Virus record (IMG/VR): IMGVR_UViG_3300025889_000681
Coordinates: 1-29,115 of that record
Strand: one strand, 5' to 3'
Length of the DNA: 29,115 nucleotides
Origin: a virus
Positions 13,452-22,404 of the stretch are shown piece after piece; the stretch's first letter is position 1, and every line of letters starts with the position of its first letter. The notes under the pieces are model-generated. The model worked only from the letters and a program-made list of their open reading frames with translations. It had not been told where the DNA came from and did no database searches. The translations under genes and the position numbers were made by a program.

Positions 13452-16400
13452 ATTGGAACAGCTGGAATCCCCGGTCGTACATATCCTCTAGGTCGTTTAG
13501 GGCGTCCCTAACTCCGGGGGCCAAAGACACGCCGCTGGACATTTCTTTTGTCGTCCGCAGGTGCGACTTCAGCGAGCGCTCAAGGTAGTCGCGGTCTATG
13601 ACGGAGTTGGGGAACCGTTCACGCATGCTTTCGTTGAACGCTTGGATGTCCTCCAGCACTGCACGCGCTTCCTCGACATCACCGACACGCAGAGCGAGGT
13701 AGTACCGCTTGCTAAGCTGCTGGCGCTTGGCCGCGACGTTCTTGTCGATACGGACCTTCATCTGGTTCAAGTCTTGCTGAAGGCTGACCTCGTTAGGCCG
13801 GAAGCCTAAAGCCTGCCCGAGAAGATCAGATGCACCAAGATCACCCGTGATGATGTCGCCGCGCCGCGTCTCCACGCTGCTGTTGTCGTGCGCAAACCGA
13901 AGGGACTTCATGGCATTGCGGATCGCAGCGGGCATTGTGTTCTCTAGGCCGCGCACCATGTCGCCTTCCCCGCCGGTCATGGCGCGATACATCTCGGCGA
14001 CACCGGTACCAAACTGCGACATCGTGGACCAAGCAGGGCCACCGAGGGCTGCAACGATGCTCTCCTCCGCGCTCGGGTCTGTGTTGTACCGATTGTCGCG
14101 GATGAGTAGCCCGGTCAGGCCGATACGCGAGGAGATGTCGAGCCCGGTGGCCTCAGTCAGCATGCCCTTGTAGATACCTTCGCCGAGGTAGCGGCGTGCG
14201 ATCATATCGGCGTTTTCTTCGTCGTCGCCGAGGAACGCGTCCATCACCGTGCTGAAGATGCCATAGAGCGGCACACCAGACACACCGGCAAGCAGGCCGA
14301 CAGACATCTGGATACCAACCAGCTGCTTGAAGGCGGCGTTACGCAGCGCGACACGCTCCGGGTCTCCACCGGGGAACATGTTGTTGACGAGTTGCCGGGC
14401 CAGTTTGGCCTGAAGATAGGCGATAGTCAGGCCGTAGTTCTTGAACATCAACGCAACGCGCCCGATGCCCTTCTGCGCCAGACGCGGCGCAGTGACGAGT
14501 GTAGAGCCACCGTTAGTCTCGGTCGCTTGGTAGATCGCACGCTCAGCCGCGAGTGCTTGTTTCTGCTCAGGCGACAGCCCCTGCTCTCTCGGACCCGGAC
14601 GCTGGTTGAGACGCGCAAGCTCCAGTTTGTAGGCCGCAACGAGCGTCACCTGCCGGTTGAACCGCTCGACGTTGTGGAACATGGCACCGCTGGCAGCGTT
14701 CACTTTGTCCAGCGTGGTGCGTGCGCGGCCTACATCCTCGACCCCGATGCTGTCGTAGAAGACAGACCGGTTAAGCTGCCCGTTCTTTGACGCAAGCTCC
14801 ACGAGGGGCCTAAGCTGCTCCAACTCTGCGCGCATGTTCTGCGGCACATTGTCGCGCAGCACGAAGTTACCCGCTGCATCGAGCGTGAAGTAGTTGTCGA
14901 TGGACGGCATCGACCGCACGGTCGTCGTGTTCTGCCCCATGTACTCTGTGGGGAGCCGAAGCTCCTGCGAGAACCCACTGTTAGTATAGAGCTTGAACGC
15001 ATCTGCCATAGCCGTAGCAGTGGCCCGTAAGCCGTATTTCCCGGCTAGATACGGGTAGGCAACCGTAGGCAGAGACGAGAGGTTAACAGCCGCAGACGAT
15101 ACGTTACCCCCGATGGTGAAGGTAAACGCAAACTTGTTTGCAGCTTGAAAGGCTCTGTTCCATGCGTCCGCAGGCGGGTTAACCGCAAACTCGGCGCGGT
15201 CGAGCAGTTCCGCGATAACCGCCAGCTTGTTCTCGTCCGCAGACTTTTTAGCCTGCTCGCGGATGTCGTTTGCAGCGCGGCGGATACTAGCGGAGTACTT
15301 GAACCGCGTAGCCTGCCGCCCGAGGCTGTACGCCTTCTGCTTGAACGCGCCGTAGGCATCGCGGTCAAAGCCCGCAGTGTTGTTGCGTTTCTGCAGCGAT
15401 TTGGCGAAAGACGTCTCGGGCAGCGCCTCGATGAACAGCCGAGTGATGTCCCGCTGGATAGAGTCAATCGTTTGCTGCTGGGCACCGGCAGCTGTCATAC
15501 GCTCGCGAAGGATTTTCAGCGTGTCTGCGACGAACATGGAGTCCGGTGCACGGCTGTAATCCACGAAATCCATGGCGTTGTAGGCCGTATAGTTTACCGC
15601 ACCCGTGCTTGTCTTCACCACGTTAGGGTCAGCGGCTAACTCGGAGATCATGCGCGTCCGGGCGTTTGGCGACTCGAACGCCATCTTGACCCGTTCTGTC
15701 GTGTTAGTTTTGGGGTCGAACGCATCGAACTCCAACCAGAAATCGCCTTTACGCGTGAGCGGGAAGTACGGCTCGATCTGGTTGAAATCGAAAAACTTGG
15801 ATGTGATTTTGGCCTTCAGCTCTTTTGCAGCGGTGGTCTCGCTGCCCAGAGCGTCGTCGATCCGCCCGAAGAGTGCGTCCTTTAGCCGCATGTATTGCTG
15901 GCGGTAGGTCTCCCGCATGAGGTTGTAGATACCCTGACCGGGCGCGGCGAGCGCCGCCCAGTCTTTCTGCATGTCCCGATAGACCTTCATCTTGTCCGAG
16001 TTCTTGCCGTATTTGTCTTCGGCTTGCTTGAGCGTCAGGCTCGGGTCAACCTGATTGACCGTGCTCGTGTAGATGACGTTGTCCAGTGTACCTTTGAGCG
16101 ACGGGTTCTTCTTCAGCCACTCGGTCATCACCTTGAGAACAGCGTCCACTTCGCCGTCAGATTGGATCGAGGCAGAGTCGCCCTCGCGGATGACCCGCTC
16201 CAGTGTATCGACACCTTTGATGCCGTAGTGTTCGGCGATGTCCCTAACGGGCTGCATACCCATGAAGCCGAGGATGATGCGCTTGCCCGTGCTGGACGCA
16301 CCGGCCAAGACCTGCGATGCGGAGTCGCCAAAGTCCCGTGCAAACTCCTTTGTGGCTTTCGGGAACGCGCCGTCGATCTCGGCGATAGTATTGAGGACCG

Positions 16401-19400
16401 CAGACACCCCCGACGGGGTATTGAGCCGGTAGAGCATACCGCCAGTCCGCGCCTCGGGCACCGGGGCCATGATGGCCCGCGTGTAGAAGTCCACCGCGTC
16501 GAGCGCGCTGCTCAGCGGCTTCTGCGGCATCCCGAGTATACGGCGTACGAAGTTGGCAATCGTGTTGCCGAGCTTGTCGAGGACCGAGTACCGCCGCCCC
16601 TTGGGATGCAGCATGCCGAGTTCGCTCTGGAACTTGGGGTTTGTCATGGCCTCGGCGATAAACTCGTCGAGGCTGCGCGCCGCGTTGATGTCCTTCAGGA
16701 GCGGGCGTGCTTCGTCGAAGATTTTCTTCAGCTGCTGTGCGTAGGGGTTGTTAGGATCACGCACCTGCGCGGCGGTAGCCGCGTGCAGCATCTCGTGCAG
16801 CAGCGTGGTCGGCGTGAGTCCCGTGTCGGCGTCCAGATAGATCGTGTTAGTGCTCATATCGAACGCGCCGTAGGTGCGAAGCTCGGGGTTTGTCCTCCCA
16901 AAAAACGCATCCAAGTCGCTGACAACCTCGACTGTTACACCTTCGGTAAACGCCGAAAGCTGTGCGGCAGTGCGAGCAATGCGCTTGTTTGCCGCGTAGA
17001 AGGCCAGCATACGCAGGGCAGTGCGCAGGTCTCCGTTCATGAGCGGCTTGGCTACTGCAGGATGCAGCGGGGCATCGAGGTCGGCGTACTCGTCGGCCAG
17101 CCGGGGTATCAGCCCTTTCTTCTTCCACTTGGCGAAGAGCGCGTCCACAGCGGCGCTGTCCTCCGCCGACTGCCGTGCCGTACGCGCAGCTTCGTCCGCC
17201 TGCCGCACAGCCTCGGGCACTTTCGGCTTTGCACGGACCTCGGCTTCTCTTTTGGCGGTACGCCGTTCCGCTTCCCGCGCTTCGCGGAATGCTTCAGACG
17301 ATAGCCTTTCGCGCGCGCCCTCGGTCTCTTGCTTGAACGCAAGCTCGGCCTCGCGGCGCACGGCGGCTTCTCCGCCTGTAACTCCTTCTTTTTCCACCTG
17401 TTTTGCTACATCGGTTTCACCCTGCACTTTCGGTGCACGGGCTTCAGCCGAGGATACGGAGTAACCCAACGATTTTTTCAACGCCCGCTGCGCTTGGGGC
17501 GACAGGTTCTTATTTACCCACGCCGCCGCTTTTTCCCCGCTGCTCGCGCTAAGACCCTCGAAGAACGCTTTCTCTGCGGGTGTAGCATCGCGGAACTCGG
17601 GCAACAGGCCGTCTGTTTCCTCGACGACAGTGTCTTCAGGCAGCAGGCCCTCTTCGTCGGCCTTAGTAAAGTCTCCGCCAGTAAGTTTGCTCGGTATCTT
17701 GTTTGCGCCTTTGCGCTTCTTGTTAACCTTGGCAATCGCGGCGTCCGCAGCAATCCAGTCAATCGCGTCGATGGGCCGCGCGAACCGCGAGAAATACCGC
17801 TTGGCAGCGCCAGCAGTCCCCCTATCGGTCTTGCTTTTGAGCAGCGCGATGATAGCCCGCTTGTCCGCACTTGTAGTGGGGTCGTCCACGACGAGATTGT
17901 CTGGCGTCGAGAAGTCCTTAGTAAGCTCGTCGATGTTGGGGGCGTCGGTTTCGGCCATCCACGCAGCGTGCATGGCGTTCAGTTCGGCTTGCGCCACTGC
18001 GTTTGCGGTGCTTTCGCCCTCTGCGATAGCCGCAGTTTCTTCTGCCGTAAACGTAGCAAACCGCGAAGGCGCTTCCGGCTCAGCCGGGGCGCTGGGTGCG
18101 GCGGGCGCGGGAGCCGGTTCAACGATGGCCTCATCCCCCGGACGGAAGAACGGGCGACTTGTTGCCTGCAACGTGGCTGGGTCAACGCGCACGCGCGCAC
18201 CGGGGATAAGTTGCCGCGTCAGCGGACGATCCGGGCCTTCAAACACAACCGGCTCAGGCGGTGCACGGAGATAGGCTTCGATGTTAGACCGCACCGGGGC
18301 AGACTTGGTCTTGCCGCCGAACTCACGCAGCGCGGCGTCAAACTCGGCTTTGGTCTTGATCTTGTCCGTGTTGGTACGCTGATAGACCGCCGTGCCCTTG
18401 GGCACACCCATGCTGACAAGACGCTCTAGCGCAGCGGCCTTATCAAACGGCGCGGGGGCAGGAGCCGGGGCGGGGGCAGGGGTAGGAGTGGGAGCAGGAG
18501 TGGGAGTAGCTTTACGAAACCCTATCGGTTCTAGTGCATACGCTAGCAGCTCTTCATCTGTTTTATTGGCTGCAAAGTCGGGGACGTAGTTTGACGTGCT
18601 ATCGTCTGTGATTATCGCAGCACTACCGTCTGGCGCGCGTACGACGCGGGCAGAAAAAGAACCTGCGTCTTCTGTGTCTACAGCGTATTGCTTAGACGTA
18701 ATACCCAGTTTTTTTGGCTTAGGAGCGACTTCAGGCGCGGCCTCGGGAGCAGCAGCGACTCCGGGCGCGGGAGCAGTGACCTCAGGCACAGCGGGCGCTT
18801 CAGGCGCAGGGACTTCAGGCGCGACGGGCTCTTCGGGCGGCGGCGCAACGACAGCGGCGGGAGCCTCTGCCTTCTTCTCTTTCTTGCCCTCCGCTGCTTT
18901 CGGCGCAGCTTCAGGTGCGGCAGCAGCCTCGGGTGCAGGTGCAGCCGGGAATATCATCTTACCCGAAGCGCGGTCGAACGAGACTAGCCCGAGAGACTCA
19001 AGCTGACGGACACGGTTCTGCAGTTCGGGGTACTTGATGCCGAGCGCCTGCGAAGCCTTACCGTACTCACCGCCTGTAGCGCGCAGTGCCTCTATAGTAG
19101 CAGGGATGTCGAACTCTTCAGAGACAACAGGGGCACCCACTGCAGGAGCGGGAGCAGGAATAGGAGTAGGGGCAGGTGCCCCAGCGGTGGGAGGGACCGC
19201 TGGGGCTGGACCAGCGGCGGGGGGAGGGACCGCTGGAACGGGTGGAGAAGGCGGAGCGGGGGGCGCAGCTTCAGGCGCAGCTTCTGCTTCAACTTCAGGC
19301 GCAGCCTCGGCTTCAACTTCAGGCGCAGCTTCTGCTTCCGGCGTTGTAGTGGGCGCAGCGGGCGTAGCAGCAGGGGGTGTAGTAGCGGGAGGAGTAGTAG

Positions 19401-20244
19401 CAGCTGCGCCGCGCTGACGCGGAAGGGCAAGGTCGAGAAGCGCCTGCACAAATGCGCCGACACCAGCGCCGTAGCCTAGTGACTCGCCAGTACCGGTGAA
19501 GATACCCAGCTCGGGGTTATATACCTTCTGCTCAATAAGGTTTTGCGCGAGGTTAGTCGCGGCTTCTTGCGCACCTTCGGTACCACCGGAAATAGAGGCA
19601 CGCTTGATTCGGTCGATGATCGCGCCCGTCGTCGGACGCCCAAGAGCCTTTATGACACCAAGGGTAAGAAGGTCTGCCGAGCCAACAGCGCCGCCCCCTA
19701 GTGTGGATATAAACCGCTCCCCTTCGGTAGCACCTGCCGCACGGGCGCGCTCAGAGGCTTCGCCTGCGCCCATACCAACGGCCAACATGCCAGCGGCCTT
19801 CGCGCCAATGCGCGGTAGTATGCTCGCACCGCCAAGCGCGCCGAAAGAACCGAGAGCCTCGCCAAACTTTCCAGCTACCGTATCTTCCAGACCGACATCG
19901 GCCTGCGGCTTCAACCCATACGCGGTGCCCCGGATAAACTCACGCGCAGTATCGTCTAAACCCGGCGCTAGCAACGAGGCTAACCCGAGCGCACCGGTCT
20001 CCAGCGCACCGACCGCACCGCGCGCGACGCCCTTGGGGAACTCGCCAAGGTAGTTGAGGATACCCTCACCTTCGTCTGTAAGCTGCCTACCGAACCGGGC
20101 TTCATACTCGCGGGCACGCCGGGTATCTTCTTGGTTGACAAAAGCGTCAATCTCCATCCGCTCGTCAACAGTAGGCTCGTCCCCGGCGATCCGTATCCTA
20201 TAGTTACGCCCCGTGTACGGACCCGGTACAGATATGGTACCCAT
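13450..20244 (-). CDS. Giant polyvalent-like virion/ejection protein with zincin motif, 2264 aa
   Basis: Residues 70-270 are Gly/Ala-rich amphipathic helices (GVARGAVGALETGALGLASL), as in membrane-active ejection proteins. Residues 280-370, 430-515 and 580-600 are Pro/Ala linkers separating small modules; one at 375-430 (IEALRATGGEYGKASQALGI onward) resembles a helix-turn-helix. Residues 1140-1220 hold a metallopeptidase signature TLLHEMLHAAT (His1150, Glu1151, His1154) with a downstream DEFIAEAM that could supply the third ligand. Residues about 1690-1990 resemble LPD38 of phage polyvalent proteins (ERFNRQVTLVAAYKLE, then GIGRVALMFKNYGL). The ATG at 20244 follows CGAGAGGC. It is probably packaged and injected with the DNA, where a protease and DNA-binding modules could act on the host. 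The zincin motif is seen directly; LPD38 and the injection role are inferred. Confidence 0.8.
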   Translation of the reverse strand: MGTISVPGPYTGRNYRIRIAGDEPTVDERMEIDAFVNQEDTRRAREYEARFGRQLTDEGEGILNYLGEFPKGVARGAVGALETGALGLASLLAPGLDDTAREFIRGTAYGLKPQADVGLEDTVAGKFGEALGSFGALGGASILPRIGAKAAGMLAVGMGAGEASERARAAGATEGERFISTLGGGAVGSADLLTLGVIKALGRPTTGAIIDRIKRASISGGTEGAQEAATNLAQNLIEQKVYNPELGIFTGTGESLGYGAGVGAFVQALLDLALPRQRGAAATTPPATTPPAATPAAPTTTPEAEAAPEVEAEAAPEVEAEAAPEAAPPAPPSPPVPAVPPPAAGPAPAVPPTAGAPAPTPIPAPAPAVGAPVVSEEFDIPATIEALRATGGEYGKASQALGIKYPELQNRVRQLESLGLVSFDRASGKMIFPAAPAPEAAAAPEAAPKAAEGKKEKKAEAPAAVVAPPPEEPVAPEVPAPEAPAVPEVTAPAPGVAAAPEAAPEVAPKPKKLGITSKQYAVDTEDAGSFSARVVRAPDGSAAIITDDSTSNYVPDFAANKTDEELLAYALEPIGFRKATPTPAPTPTPAPAPAPAPAPFDKAAALERLVSMGVPKGTAVYQRTNTDKIKTKAEFDAALREFGGKTKSAPVRSNIEAYLRAPPEPVVFEGPDRPLTRQLIPGARVRVDPATLQATSRPFFRPGDEAIVEPAPAPAAPSAPAEPEAPSRFATFTAEETAAIAEGESTANAVAQAELNAMHAAWMAETDAPNIDELTKDFSTPDNLVVDDPTTSADKRAIIALLKSKTDRGTAGAAKRYFSRFARPIDAIDWIAADAAIAKVNKKRKGANKIPSKLTGGDFTKADEEGLLPEDTVVEETDGLLPEFRDATPAEKAFFEGLSASSGEKAAAWVNKNLSPQAQRALKKSLGYSVSSAEARAPKVQGETDVAKQVEKEGVTGGEAAVRREAELAFKQETEGARERLSSEAFREAREAERRTAKREAEVRAKPKVPEAVRQADEAARTARQSAEDSAAVDALFAKWKKKGLIPRLADEYADLDAPLHPAVAKPLMNGDLRTALRMLAFYAANKRIARTAAQLSAFTEGVTVEVVSDLDAFFGRTNPELRTYGAFDMSTNTIYLDADTGLTPTTLLHEMLHAATAAQVRDPNNPYAQQLKKIFDEARPLLKDINAARSLDEFIAEAMTNPKFQSELGMLHPKGRRYSVLDKLGNTIANFVRRILGMPQKPLSSALDAVDFYTRAIMAPVPEARTGGMLYRLNTPSGVSAVLNTIAEIDGAFPKATKEFARDFGDSASQVLAGASSTGKRIILGFMGMQPVRDIAEHYGIKGVDTLERVIREGDSASIQSDGEVDAVLKVMTEWLKKNPSLKGTLDNVIYTSTVNQVDPSLTLKQAEDKYGKNSDKMKVYRDMQKDWAALAAPGQGIYNLMRETYRQQYMRLKDALFGRIDDALGSETTAAKELKAKITSKFFDFNQIEPYFPLTRKGDFWLEFDAFDPKTNTTERVKMAFESPNARTRMISELAADPNVVKTSTGAVNYTAYNAMDFVDYSRAPDSMFVADTLKILRERMTAAGAQQQTIDSIQRDITRLFIEALPETSFAKSLQKRNNTAGFDRDAYGAFKQKAYSLGRQATRFKYSASIRRAANDIREQAKKSADENKLAVIAELLDRAEFAVNPPADAWNRAFQAANKFAFTFTIGGNVSSAAVNLSSLPTVAYPYLAGKYGLRATATAMADAFKLYTNSGFSQELRLPTEYMGQNTTTVRSMPSIDNYFTLDAAGNFVLRDNVPQNMRAELEQLRPLVELASKNGQLNRSVFYDSIGVEDVGRARTTLDKVNAASGAMFHNVERFNRQVTLVAAYKLELARLNQRPGPREQGLSPEQKQALAAERAIYQATETNGGSTLVTAPRLAQKGIGRVALMFKNYGLTIAYLQAKLARQLVNNMFPGGDPERVALRNAAFKQLVGIQMSVGLLAGVSGVPLYGIFSTVMDAFLGDDEENADMIARRYLGEGIYKGMLTEATGLDISSRIGLTGLLIRDNRYNTDPSAEESIVAALGGPAWSTMSQFGTGVAEMYRAMTGGEGDMVRGLENTMPAAIRNAMKSLRFAHDNSSVETRRGDIITGDLGASDLLGQALGFRPNEVSLQQDLNQMKVRIDKNVAAKRQQLSKRYYLALRVGDVEEARAVLEDIQAFNESMRERFPNSVIDRDYLERSLKSHLRTTKEMSSGVSLAPGVRDALNDLEDMYDRGFQLFQ
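18451..18509 (-). repeat. Low-complexity Pro/Ala/Thr linker repeat
   Basis: G-rich six-base units (GGGGCA, GGAGCC, GGGGCG and variants), read on the minus strand, encode alternating Thr-Pro and Ala-Pro dipeptides (ATPTPAPTPTPAPAPAPAPA). This is a linker inside the giant gene. Short-unit repeats of this kind are prone to length change by slippage. Confidence 0.75.
19267..19338 (-). repeat. Three tandem 24-bp units in the giant gene
   Basis: Units at 19267-19290, 19291-19314 and 19315-19338 are near identical (three differing columns). They encode the eight-residue element EAEAAPEV on the minus strand, repeated with a final EAEAAPEA. They belong to the acidic Pro/Ala linker between the N-terminal region and the HTH-like module. 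Confidence 0.85.
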
Positions 20245-20256
20245 GTGCGCCTCTCG

Positions 20257-22404
20257 TTAGCTTGCGCGTGCAGCAGACGTAGCAAAGTCCTCGCCGCCAG
20301 TGTCACCACCGCCTACACCGTACAACTCACCCATAAGGCTGTTGATCTGCGCGGTCAGCGCTTCCCACTGCCCCAGCCTCTCGTCGGTGGGAGGATTACC
20401 CATCGGGTCTTCCAACCCTTTGCGAAGCTCTATAAGCGCAGTTAATTCTCCTGCTGCATCACTCCGCATCTGCCGCGCCAAAGTAGCCGCTTGATATGGT
20501 GTAAGACCCTTACCCTGCGCCGCCGCAGCCAGCTTAGCCCGGTTAAGCCGAGTGCTCTCCTGCAGTGCCAGCAGTTCCAGACGATCCTTGTCGTACTGCG
20601 CGCGGCCTTCTTGAAACTGCTTGAGGCCAGCTGCACCGGCTTCGCCGAGCGCACCGGCAAACGTCGGTTGACGCGACCCCATAAGTGCAAGGCCGGTCTG
20701 GGCCAGCGCCAGCCATTTGTCCTGCTCGGCACGCTTCTCGCGCTGCTGAAGAAGGTTGGCGATCTCGCTCTCGAAGGGGGACATGGCACCGACGAGCCCT
20801 GCGGGAGGAGCGCGCTTCGCGGGAGGAGCAGTGGGAGCACCGGAGGGAGTAACAGAGGGGCGAGGAGGGGGTATGGGCACGGAGTCGCGGGGAAGTAACA
20901 ACGCCTCAATGCCGCCTTCCGGCAACGCGATATTAGAGCCTTCGGTTGTTAACGGTTGTGGCAGTGGGGCTTCCGGGTGGATATACAACGGGTCGCGCGG
21001 ATACTGCCCTTCTTCCCCCGTATAGGTAGATACGACAGGGTCAAAGGCACTCGTGAAGGGCAGCATCTCGCGGCGAGCAGCTGCGGCCAGCGCTTCTTCT
21101 TCGCGCCTACGCCGCTCAGCCTCGGTTACGTCAAACATGGCAGCGGCGGCTTCTTGGCCGCGCGTTGTGTCACCGAGACCGGCAGCTAGGGGAAGATTTT
21201 GTGCGCCGGTAAGCGCACGCGGAACATCTTGAGGAGCAGCTGCAATAGCCGGGGGAGTGAGCGCAGCGAGTTGGGGCATAGTAGGCGCACGCATAACCGC
21301 CGGCGCTGCGCCCGGTGAAGGCATGAATGCGCTACCAACGTCGGTAAAAACGTCGGGTTGCATTCCTTGCACATCGAACAGAAACGCAGCTGCGCGACGA
21401 CGACGTTCGGCCTCTTGAGACGCGCCGACAGTGTTAGCACCAGCGCGCCCGCCACGAACATCTTCCGCCATCTGTGCGCGAGCTATCTCACGCTCCATCT
21501 CTGCAGGGAGTGCAGTAGGGTCTGGGAAAAGGAATCTATCATCGGCAGCAGCCCGACGACGGTTTTCGCCCTCTATAAAAGCATCAAGGGTGCTAGCACC
21601 AGCGCGCCCGCCACGAACGTCCTCTGCCATCTGCGCGCGAGCCATCTCGCGCTCCATCTCTGCGGGGAGCGCAGTGTATATGTCGCCGGTTCTGTATGAA
21701 GCAGATGGGATATCCGGCTTTTCAGCCGTAGTGCTACCCCCTACGGGCAAGGGGATAGGACCGGGCACAGCGGGTACATCGACACCACTACGGAACGCAC
21801 GGGGTCTACTTTGGTATACTTGCGCGAGTGTACGCCGCAACGGCTTAGCAGAAATGCCGGGCGCAGTAACCATCGCGCTCGGCGGCGCAAGAACGTCGAG
21901 CAGTTCAGGGTAGTTCTCAATCATGCGCTGCGCGTCTTCGACAGTAATGCCGAACATATTCGCAATCTGCATGATGCGCGGGTTGCTGGTGCGCGTACCC
22001 ACCCTAGCACTTGTGCTGCGCTCTACATTGCGCTGCGCCCGCTCAAGATCAGCAATACCGCCCCGCTGCATCTTCTGCACATACCCGCCAGATGCCATCT
22101 GCTGAACGGGGGCCTGCGGCATAGCGCCGGTGTTCTGTGCCATGTCAGTGTTGGGAGCCATGGCGCGGGAGATGCCTGCGATGCCCTCCTGCGGGACACC
22201 CGCTCCGGTCACAGCGTCTTGAGCGACAGTGGTCTGAGGTTGTCCCTGATTCTGGGCGTACGCCTTCTCCATCTCCCGACGACGGGTGATCTCGCTAAGG
22301 ACAAGGAACTGAGGAACCTGACCGGAAGGCATCTGCACCTCCCTGATCAGTTGCTCCATCGGCATGCCCTTGAGGGCGTCCTGAACCTCGATGACGTTCA
22401 TCAT
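20257..22404 (-). CDS. Virion-associated protein with internal duplication, 715 aa
   Basis: ATG 22404 shares a base with the upstream stop; GTG 22407 and ATG 22401 are alternatives. The N-terminus is helical (VQDALKGMPMEQLIREVQMP), followed by a Gln/Ala-rich segment and a SGGYVQKMQRGGIADLERAQ element related to one in the 358-residue protein. Residues about 240-350 contain two copies of a block including EMEREMARAQMAEDVRGGRA, 53 residues apart. The rest alternates Pro/Ala-rich linkers with short helices, ending in a coiled coil (about 540-700, e.g. FESEIANLLQQREKRAEQDK). No enzyme motif is seen. The place between other virion genes and its composition suggest an internal or ejection protein. 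It lies 12 bases before the giant gene and is probably co-transcribed. Confidence 0.65.
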   Translation of the reverse strand: MMNVIEVQDALKGMPMEQLIREVQMPSGQVPQFLVLSEITRRREMEKAYAQNQGQPQTTVAQDAVTGAGVPQEGIAGISRAMAPNTDMAQNTGAMPQAPVQQMASGGYVQKMQRGGIADLERAQRNVERSTSARVGTRTSNPRIMQIANMFGITVEDAQRMIENYPELLDVLAPPSAMVTAPGISAKPLRRTLAQVYQSRPRAFRSGVDVPAVPGPIPLPVGGSTTAEKPDIPSASYRTGDIYTALPAEMEREMARAQMAEDVRGGRAGASTLDAFIEGENRRRAAADDRFLFPDPTALPAEMEREIARAQMAEDVRGGRAGANTVGASQEAERRRRAAAFLFDVQGMQPDVFTDVGSAFMPSPGAAPAVMRAPTMPQLAALTPPAIAAAPQDVPRALTGAQNLPLAAGLGDTTRGQEAAAAMFDVTEAERRRREEEALAAAARREMLPFTSAFDPVVSTYTGEEGQYPRDPLYIHPEAPLPQPLTTEGSNIALPEGGIEALLLPRDSVPIPPPRPSVTPSGAPTAPPAKRAPPAGLVGAMSPFESEIANLLQQREKRAEQDKWLALAQTGLALMGSRQPTFAGALGEAGAAGLKQFQEGRAQYDKDRLELLALQESTRLNRAKLAAAAQGKGLTPYQAATLARQMRSDAAGELTALIELRKGLEDPMGNPPTDERLGQWEALTAQINSLMGELYGVGGGDTGGEDFATSAARAS
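21431..21675 (-). repeat. Direct duplication with 159-bp period
   Basis: Copies at 21431-21516 and 21590-21675 (86 bases each) differ at nine positions. All nine are transitions and eight are in third codon positions, giving only two amino-acid changes (Met/Ile, Ser/Asn). They encode the ALPAEMERE...RGGRAGA block of the 715-residue protein. Confidence 0.9.

Noticed and set aside
15895-17304. A 469-codon plus-strand open frame opposite the giant gene
   Set aside because: It mirrors the GC-rich codons of the minus-strand gene, has Arg/Val/His-rich low-information composition, no ribosome site and no domain. The minus-strand reading has clear motifs.
17329-18429. A 366-codon plus-strand open frame
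   Set aside because: Same reason: antisense shadow with Arg/Cys-rich composition and no plausible start signal.
18440-19440. CRISPR-like or regulatory repeat array
   Set aside because: The repeats are short, coding and in frame, with no spacers; they are Pro/Ala protein linkers.
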